Shown here piece by piece: positions 1-3,965 of a DNA stretch of 7,118 nucleotides. The position numbers and the translations under genes were made by a program. Origin of the DNA: Spirochaetaceae bacterium (GTDB lineage: Bacteria; Spirochaetota; Spirochaetia; Treponematales; Breznakiellaceae); assembly GCA_031280705.1 (NCBI GenBank), contig JAITGJ010000260.1:1-7118 (forward strand). The letters run 5' to 3'. Numbering within the stretch: position 1 is the first letter of the stretch; every line of letters begins with the position of its first letter. The notes below the pieces were generated by a model, which searched no databases, was not told the origin of the DNA, and saw nothing but the letters and a program-made list of their open reading frames with translations.

Positions 1-489
1 GATGAAAAATGGGAATGGAAATATGAAATAAGAAATGATGATGACTATCAATATATACATGTTATTGGTTTTCGCAATTTTGAGTTGGAATTTACAAGAG
101 ATAAAATATATTTCTGGGAACCACCGTATAGATTTGTGGGCTGGTTTTATATGGATTCTATTACAAGAAATGAATGGAGAAAATATATGTTGCAAATCAT
201 TAAATTATTTGGGGGTGATAGAGCAATATATCTGCCAGATAATATGTTGGAATCTGAAAAATATTTGGATGAACATGATGGAATTGATTCGCCCTTTGAG
301 GAGATTGAAAAAGAATTGATTAAAGAATATGGAAAAAATAATTTTGCCTATGAAGCAATAAAAGAGGAAGATGATTTATATTATTATATTGATCATTTCA
401 ATGATTTAGAATTGGAAAATAAAATATCCATAGAAGAATTTAAAGATTATTTATGGGAAATGGAAGAAAAAGCAATAGATGGTCGTTAA
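1..489 (+). CDS. Hypothetical acidic protein, 5'-truncated by the window edge
   Basis: The frame is open from base 1 to the TAA at 487-489, giving 162 visible residues; the true start lies outside the window. A TTG at 85 in the same frame could be taken as a start, but the 28 upstream codons read like protein (DEKWEWKYEIRND) and have the same composition, so I treat the gene as running off the edge. The protein is rich in Asp/Glu and in Trp, Tyr and Phe, with no obvious signal peptide or membrane segment. A central stretch includes FWEPPYRFVGWFY, then RNEWRKYM and GGDRAIYLPDN; the C-terminal third is strongly acidic and probably helical. I do not recognise the family. Composition is about 30% G+C, far below the genes to the right, which suggests horizontal acquisition. 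Small, acidic, aromatic-rich orphan proteins of this kind are often immunity proteins of polymorphic toxins or integron-type cargo, but that is inference only. Confidence 0.8.
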   Translation, partial: DEKWEWKYEIRNDDDYQYIHVIGFRNFELEFTRDKIYFWEPPYRFVGWFYMDSITRNEWRKYMLQIIKLFGGDRAIYLPDNMLESEKYLDEHDGIDSPFEEIEKELIKEYGKNNFAYEAIKEEDDLYYYIDHFNDLELENKISIEEFKDYLWEMEEKAIDGR

Positions 490-522
490 AGCCTTTCTAC
501 TGCGCATAACGGGACTGTTTAC

Positions 523-546
523 GCGCCCCGGCTTTGCCGGGGACGC
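523..546. repeat. GC-rich hairpin 1
   Basis: CCCCGGC (526-532), loop TTT, GCCGGGG (536-542) form a perfect 7-bp stem. GCG at 523-525 can pair with CGC at 544-546 across one bulged A, for 10 bp in all. No T-run follows on either strand, so it does not look like an ordinary intrinsic terminator. It sits 34 bases after the stop codon of the left-edge gene. Confidence 0.7.
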
Positions 547-590
547 CGCCGGTAGCGGGCTTGGCCTCCATTCGGCTAGGTCAGTCGCTG

Positions 591-607
591 CGGCAACTGC
601 GTTGCCG
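591..607. repeat. GC-rich hairpin 2
   Basis: CGGCAAC (591-597), loop TGC, GTTGCCG (601-607) form a perfect 7-bp stem with a three-base loop. No T-run is adjacent. Together with the hairpin at 523-546 it makes a compact structured block inside a GC-rich segment. Confidence 0.65.
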
Positions 608-625
608 ACGCTCCTTCCCAAGTAT

Positions 626-712
626 TTAGATTTGTTTAGAAACCTCAGTTTCTAAACAACTTCGGTTAAAAAATAATAAAATAGCCAAAACTGCCGCTAT
701 AGTCTTATTCAT
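626..712 (-). CDS. Possible 28-aa hydrophobic peptide (doubtful)
   Basis: An ATG at 712-710 on the minus strand opens 28 codons ending at TAA 628-626. The peptide starts MNKTIAAVLAILLFF, with a lysine near the N-terminus and a hydrophobic core of about 12 residues, followed by NRSC and a polar tail. This resembles a bacterial lipoprotein signal peptide with an imperfect lipobox before the Cys, or a very small membrane peptide. Upstream there is only a weak GGA about 5 bases before the ATG. The C-terminal half lies inside the perfect palindrome at 632-659, so its coding content may be forced by the repeat. It follows uppP on the same strand but lies beyond that gene's probable terminator. It could be the truncated start of a lost lipoprotein gene, a small membrane peptide, or chance. 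Confidence 0.2.
   Translation of the reverse strand: MNKTIAAVLAILLFFNRSCLETEVSKQI
632..659. repeat. Perfect 12-bp AT-rich palindrome with 4-base loop
   Basis: TTGTTTAGAAAC (632-643), loop CTCA (644-647), GTTTCTAAACAA (648-659) form a perfect 12-bp stem. No clear T-tract follows on either strand, though an A/T-rich stretch comes at 666-682 on the plus side. The length and perfection suggest selection or recent insertion, either as a dispersed palindromic repeat or as a transcript-end structure. Read on the minus strand it encodes the last residues of the small ORF at 626-712. Confidence 0.75.
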
Positions 713-722
713 ATATCCGCGC

Positions 723-752
723 AAAATGCCGCGCTTCCTCTGGAAGCGCGGC
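723..752 (-). terminator. Intrinsic terminator downstream of uppP
   Basis: On the minus strand, 752-728 forms a perfect 11-bp GC-rich stem (GCCGCGCTTCC / GGAAGCGCGGC) with a three-base loop AGA. It is followed by A and TTTT (726-723). It lies about 80 bases past the uppP stop codon. The T-run is short, so termination may be only partly efficient. No T-run exists in the plus direction. Confidence 0.65.
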
Positions 753-830
753 TTCGCAAAGCCCTTCTCCCCCGTAATCCCCGGCCTGTCCAGAAAATGC
801 GTACAGCCGCGGGCGCGTACATCCGGGGCG

Positions 831-1649
831 TTAGAAAAATACGCCGGTAATGTACTGATCCACCAGCACCATGCCGCCGAGCGCCGCGGTATATGCCGCA
901 AAGCCCCACAGGGCGCGTTCATGCACAATGCGCAGCATTAATTGCACCGAAAAGAACCCCACCAGGGCGGCGGTGAGGGTTCCCGCCGCAAGCGGCGCGA
1001 TGCCGATCGTTGTAAGCGCGCCGCCGGTTTCTTCCGGTCCCGCACTGAACAGAATTTCCTTGATCTGCAAAACCAGCGCGCCCAGAATAGCGGGAATTGA
1101 CAACAGGAAAGAAAACCGCGCCGCGTAGTCCCGGTTCAGTTTCCGGGAAAGCGCGCCCGACAGGGTAAGCCCGGACCGCGACACGCCCGGGATGATGGCG
1201 GCGGCCTGGCATATTCCGATAACGAGGGCGTCAAACCAGCCCGCCGATTCTTCGGGCCGGACCGTACCGGACCGCCGTGAAAACCGGTCGGAAACAAGAA
1301 GCGCAAGTGAAGTAAAAAGAAACGCGAAACCCAGGTAACCGCCGGAAGCGAAGGCGTGTTCAAGCCAATCCCCGAACAGAAGCGCCGCGATTACGGTGGG
1401 AATCGTCCCCAGAATCAGGAAGCCGGTCAGGGGCTGGAAAATCCGCCGGAGGATGCGTCCCATATCACGCCGTAACACCATCACAACCGCCAGCAGCGTT
1501 CCCACATGGACCATCGTATCAAAAAAAAGCGCCGATTCAGTGATGCCAAATATACGCTGTAAAAGTACCAGATGCCCGGAACTGCTTACCGGCAGGAATT
1601 CGGTAATTCCCTGAACGGCCCCCAAAATAATCGCTTCAAGAATAGTCAT
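831..1649 (-). CDS. uppP: Undecaprenyl-diphosphatase UppP (BacA)
   Basis: UppP dephosphorylates undecaprenyl diphosphate to the monophosphate at the cytoplasmic membrane, recycling the lipid carrier for peptidoglycan and other envelope polymers; excess activity gives bacitracin resistance in known species. The 272-residue protein is full length for the family and has about eight hydrophobic segments. Its N-terminal signature is Q13-GIT-E17 (the (E/Q)xxxE motif) followed by FLPVSSSGH with H26. The second signature is PGVSRSG at 154-160, with R158 matching the catalytic arginine of the Escherichia coli enzyme. The start is ATG at 1649; GGTGA lies about 4 bases upstream and a GGGGGA about 11 bases upstream, so the ribosome binding site is not ideal. 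The stop is TAA at 833-831. It stands alone, divergent from psuK, with its own terminator at 723-752. The family call is secure. Confidence 0.97.
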   Translation of the reverse strand: MTILEAIILGAVQGITEFLPVSSSGHLVLLQRIFGITESALFFDTMVHVGTLLAVVMVLRRDMGRILRRIFQPLTGFLILGTIPTVIAALLFGDWLEHAFASGGYLGFAFLFTSLALLVSDRFSRRSGTVRPEESAGWFDALVIGICQAAAIIPGVSRSGLTLSGALSRKLNRDYAARFSFLLSIPAILGALVLQIKEILFSAGPEETGGALTTIGIAPLAAGTLTAALVGFFSVQLMLRIVHERALWGFAAYTAALGGMVLVDQYITGVFF

Positions 1650-1774
1650 ACTTCACCATATCCCCCAAAAAGCCGTGCGTGAAAAAATGCGCCGCGCTCC
1701 TTTGTATTTGTTCTTTTAGGTATGCACGAAAGATGCCGGAATGGGAAGGGGGCCGGAGGGAATATCCATCTTTT

Positions 1775-1857
1775 GGGGCACATTATCATAAAAAAAGACA
1801 ATTAGTGGGCATTTTTTACAAAATTATGCGTTAAATTGTACATCCGGCATGTGCCCC
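1775..1857. repeat. 9-bp inverted repeat bracketing an AT-rich island
   Basis: GGGGCACAT at 1775-1783 and ATGTGCCCC at 1849-1857 are exact reverse complements separated by 65 AT-rich bases. The arms could be paired binding sites for a regulator of the divergent uppP and psuK promoters, or a coincidence in a region of this size. Confidence 0.4.
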
Positions 1858-1858
1858 G

Positions 1859-1880
1859 GCGCCCTGGGCGGCGCATTTTT
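1859..1880 (+). terminator. Weak terminator-like stem followed by T5
   Basis: GCGCC (1859-1863), a six-base loop, and GGCGC (1870-1874) are followed by A and TTTTT (1876-1880), with a second TTTTT at 1886-1890. The stem is only 5 bp. No upstream plus-strand transcript needing termination is visible, unless a promoter lies in the AT-rich island, in which case this could act as an attenuator ahead of psuK. It may be chance. Confidence 0.2.
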
Positions 1881-1935
1881 CCCCATTTTTCAGCGGAAGT
1901 TGTTTAGTGCTGATCGGCAGGGACGCGCCGGAGGA

Positions 1936-1965
1936 TTGACAGCCAGAGCAAAATCGCCATAGTAT
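1936..1965 (+). promoter_or_regulatory. Candidate sigma-70-type promoter for psuK-psuG
   Basis: A perfect TTGACA (1936-1941) is followed after 18 bases by TAGTAT (1960-1965), which matches four of six consensus positions. Transcription would begin near 1972, only about 14 bases before the psuK ATG, giving a very short leader. TATAGC at 1963-1968 is an alternative -10, but the spacing of 21 is poor. Confidence 0.45.
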
Positions 1966-1985
1966 AGCTGGACGCGGGTGGTACG

Positions 1986-2951
1986 ATGTATATAGAAACA
2001 TCTCTCGTTACCGTTATCGGTGCGGCAAATATGGATATTAATGGTTTTTCGGCCTCTCCCCTCAACTGGGCGGATTCAAATCCCGGCCGGATTGAGTACT
2101 GCGCGGGCGGGGTGGGCCGGAACATTGCGGAAAATTTGCTTCGCCTTGGGGTGCGCGTTAAACTGATTGGCGCGCTTGGAGACGATCCCGGCGGGGCCAT
2201 GATCGCCGCGCACAGCCGTGAAATCGGCCTTGATATTGAAGACAGCCTTTTCCTTTCCGGCGCGGTTTCGCCGGTGTATCTTGCCCTGCTGGACAGCGGT
2301 GGAGAACTTGCCGTAGCGCTTTCCGATATGGGCATCCTGGAACAGATAACGCCGGACTTTATTGAAAGCAGGGCCGGTGTCATCGAAAAAAGCGGCATCG
2401 TTGTTGTTGACGCCAATCTTTCGGGCGAAACGATTGGATTTATCAGCGAACGGTTCCGGGGAAAAAGGATGTTTCTCGATCCGGTGTCCGCGCGGAAGGC
2501 GGAAAAAGTAAAGCCCTTTGACGGCCGCTTTCACGCGCTCAAGCTGGGCCGCATGGAGGCCGAATGTCTTTCCGGCGTTGCGATTCCGCGCGGCGGCGGT
2601 GAAGCGGCGCGGGACGCGCTTGCACGGGCGGGCGCGTACTTTATGGAGCGGGGAACCGGCATGGTGTGCATCACGCTGGGCGGGGAAGGCGTGTATTTTC
2701 AAAACGGCGATGAACAATTTTTTGCCGGTGTGCACCAGGTGCGCCCGGTAAATACATCCGGCGGCGGAGATGCTTTTATGGCGGGAATGGTGTATGCGGC
2801 CCTGCACGGCTTTGACAGCAAAAAAACCGTCGCGTTTGCATCGGCTGCGGCGGCCATTACCGTACAGAGCAAAACTACGGTCGCCGGCAATATGTCGGCG
2901 GACCTGGTGGAACAAACCATGGAATTGTCCGGAAGCCGTGCCGGTTTCTGA
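1986..2951 (+). CDS. psuK: PfkB-family sugar kinase, probable pseudouridine kinase
   Basis: This is a 321-residue ribokinase-like (PfkB) kinase. In the inferred role it transfers phosphate from ATP to the 5'-hydroxyl of pseudouridine in the cytoplasm, giving the substrate of the adjacent PsuG. Visible signatures are the N-terminal VIGAANMDI (residues 10-18), the substrate-binding GGVGRN (41-46), DPVS (165-168), TLGGEGV (230-236), and the C-terminal NTSGGGDAF (256-264) with catalytic base Asp262. The family usually has GAGD at that point; here it reads GGGD. The usual KPN-type motif in mid-protein reads KLGR (186-189). The ATG at 1986 is the first in-frame start after the stop codon at 1965-1967; its ribosome binding site (GGGTGG) is weak. 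The kinase fold is certain. The substrate is inferred from adjacency to psuG, 29 bp downstream on the same strand; other nucleosides are possible. Confidence 0.9.
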   Translation: MYIETSLVTVIGAANMDINGFSASPLNWADSNPGRIEYCAGGVGRNIAENLLRLGVRVKLIGALGDDPGGAMIAAHSREIGLDIEDSLFLSGAVSPVYLALLDSGGELAVALSDMGILEQITPDFIESRAGVIEKSGIVVVDANLSGETIGFISERFRGKRMFLDPVSARKAEKVKPFDGRFHALKLGRMEAECLSGVAIPRGGGEAARDALARAGAYFMERGTGMVCITLGGEGVYFQNGDEQFFAGVHQVRPVNTSGGGDAFMAGMVYAALHGFDSKKTVAFASAAAAITVQSKTTVAGNMSADLVEQTMELSGSRAGF

Positions 2952-2969
2952 AGACAAACGCTATTTTGC

Positions 2970-2975
2970 AAGGAG
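2970..2975 (+). promoter_or_regulatory. Ribosome binding site that fixes the psuG start
   Basis: AAGGAG at 2970-2975 lies 5 bases before the ATG at 2981. An in-frame TTG at 2966 lies upstream of this site and would place the Shine-Dalgarno sequence inside the gene, so 2981 is the better start. Confidence 0.85.
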
Positions 2976-2980
2976 CAATC

Positions 2981-3901
2981 ATGAACAGACATCTTGACGT
3001 AAATCCCGAAGTACGGGAAGCCCTCGCGGGGAACCGGCCCGTAGTCGCCCTGGAAACGACAATAATTTCCCACGGGTTCAATTATCCCGAAAATCTGGAA
3101 TGCGCCCGGACCTGCGAGAAAATTATCCGGGAGGAAGGCGCGGTTCCGGCAACCATCGGCATTGTAAACGGAAAAATAAAAATCGGCCTTTCTGATGAAG
3201 AGATCGTATATTTTTCCGAACACGGCGGCATCCCCAAATGTTCCCGCCGCGACGCCGCAGTGGTGATCGCCCGCGGCAGTTACGGCGCCACAACAGTCGC
3301 CGCAACCATGCTGTTTGCCAATATGGCAGGGATCCGGTTTTTCGCCACCGGCGGCATCGGCGGCGTTCACCGGGGCGCTGCGGAAACGTTTGACATATCC
3401 GCGGACCTTGAGGAACTTGCCCAAACCGGCGTCGCGGTGATCTGCGCCGGTGCAAAATCCATTCTGGATATTCCGCTGACCCTTGAGTACCTGGAAACCG
3501 CCGGCGTAACGGTGCTGGGTTTCAGTACCGCGCAATTCCCGGCTTTTTATATCCGCGATTCAGGGCGCCCGGTCGATTACCGCGTTGAAAGCCCTGAAGA
3601 AGCGGCGCGTATTGTGCGGACAAAAACGGAACTGGGCATACAAAACGGCATTCTGGTTACCGTTCCCATCCCCGAAAAGGACGAACTGGACCCGGCTTTT
3701 ATCAACCGCAATATCGAAGCGGCCCTCGCTCTGGCGGCGGAAAAGGGAATACGCGGCAAGGCGACAACGCCGTTTCTGCTTGCGGAACTGCACAAAACCA
3801 CCGGCGGAAAAAGCGTTGCCGCAAACAAGGCGCTGGTGTACAACAACAGCAGAACCGCCGCCCGGATTGCCGCCGCGTATGCCGCCCTCCCGCCGGTATA
3901 A
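2981..3901 (+). CDS. psuG: Pseudouridine-5'-phosphate glycosidase
   Basis: PsuG cleaves the C-C glycosidic bond of pseudouridine 5'-phosphate, giving uracil and ribose 5-phosphate, with a divalent metal (Mn2+ in the Escherichia coli enzyme). The 306-residue protein is full length for the PsuG/IndA family. Conserved blocks are ALETTIISHG (23-32), PATIGIVNG (56-64), KCSRRD (86-91), GATTVAATM (102-110), ATGGIGGVHRGA (122-133), CAGAKSILD (155-163) and SVAANKAL (278-285). Likely active-site residues by comparison with the E. coli enzyme are E25, K86, D142, K159 and N282; all are present. The start is ATG 2981 with a good AAGGAG; the stop is TAA at 3899-3901. It is almost certainly cotranscribed with the kinase 29 bp upstream. 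A neighbouring pseudouridine transporter or regulator, common at such loci, is not in the window. The alternative of an indigoidine-cluster IndA is unlikely beside a PfkB kinase and with no synthetase. Confidence 0.97.
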   Translation: MNRHLDVNPEVREALAGNRPVVALETTIISHGFNYPENLECARTCEKIIREEGAVPATIGIVNGKIKIGLSDEEIVYFSEHGGIPKCSRRDAAVVIARGSYGATTVAATMLFANMAGIRFFATGGIGGVHRGAAETFDISADLEELAQTGVAVICAGAKSILDIPLTLEYLETAGVTVLGFSTAQFPAFYIRDSGRPVDYRVESPEEAARIVRTKTELGIQNGILVTVPIPEKDELDPAFINRNIEAALALAAEKGIRGKATTPFLLAELHKTTGGKSVAANKALVYNNSRTAARIAAAYAALPPV

Positions 3902-3922
3902 CGATCCGGCGGTCCTGATGGA

Positions 3923-3950
3923 GACACGCCCGCTGTTACGCGGGCGTGTC
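3923..3950. terminator. Hairpin between convergent psuG and glycoside hydrolase genes
   Basis: GACACGCCCGC (3923-3933), loop TGTTAC, GCGGGCGTGTC (3940-3950) form a perfect 11-bp GC-rich stem in the 64-bp gap between two converging stop codons. Position and strength suggest a bidirectional terminator. Neither side has a T-run, so it may act without a U-tract or mainly protect 3' ends. A smaller AGCCG/CGGCT stem (3951-3966) abuts it and overlaps the hydrolase stop codon. Confidence 0.55.
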
Positions 3951-3965
3951 AGCCGTTCCCGCGGC

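Larger units (their letters stand above)
490..830. other. Gene-poor, hairpin-rich intergenic region
   Basis: This region lies between the AT-rich gene and the 3' end of uppP, and I see no convincing gene in it. Composition switches abruptly: 511-615 is GC-rich, 616-716 is AT-rich, and GC-rich sequence resumes at about 717. It holds perfect hairpins at 526-542, 591-607, 632-659 and 728-752, plus a doubtful 28-codon ORF on the minus strand (626-712). The first two hairpins, and the GCATAAC at 504-510 just after the stop codon, recall the fold of an integron attC site, but no complementary GTTATGC follows. The region may be a dispersed repeat element or the scar of a mobile insertion. Confidence 0.6.
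1650..1985. other. Divergent intergenic region between uppP and psuK
   Basis: This stretch of 336 bases has no credible gene. It should carry the uppP promoter on the minus strand and the psuK promoter on the plus strand. From about 1784 to 1848 it is strongly AT-rich, with runs of A and T, bracketed by a 9-bp inverted repeat. The plus-strand promoter candidate is at 1936-1965. For uppP I could not find a well-spaced pair of boxes; GATAAT-like sequence near 1783-1788 (minus strand) lacks a good -35 partner. Confidence 0.6.

Noticed and set aside
85..87. TTG as start of the left-edge gene
   Set aside because: The frame continues without a stop to base 1 with protein-like sequence, and no Shine-Dalgarno sequence precedes the TTG.
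35..319. 94-codon plus-strand frame over the left-edge gene
   Set aside because: It overlaps the longer frame that is open from base 1 to 489. Its product is a mixture without pattern, and AT-rich sequence readily gives such frames.
490..620. Complete integron attC site
   Set aside because: Only a GCATAAC left box and a central hairpin are seen. No GTTATGC right box or matching inner arm follows within the next 200 bases, so a complete site cannot be called; kept only as a speculative finding.
490..830. tRNA or CRISPR array in the structured region
   Set aside because: No cloverleaf with anticodon and T-arm can be drawn, and there are no regularly spaced direct repeats; the stems are separate simple hairpins.
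1650..1985. Riboswitch ahead of psuK
   Set aside because: The likely promoter leaves a leader of about 14 bases, and no known aptamer pattern is visible in the AT-rich island.
2076..3535. Two long minus-strand open frames (2076-2957 and 2699-3535) opposite psuK and psuG
   Set aside because: They lie antisense to genes with full family motifs, their products look like composition artefacts, and they overlap each other in different frames.
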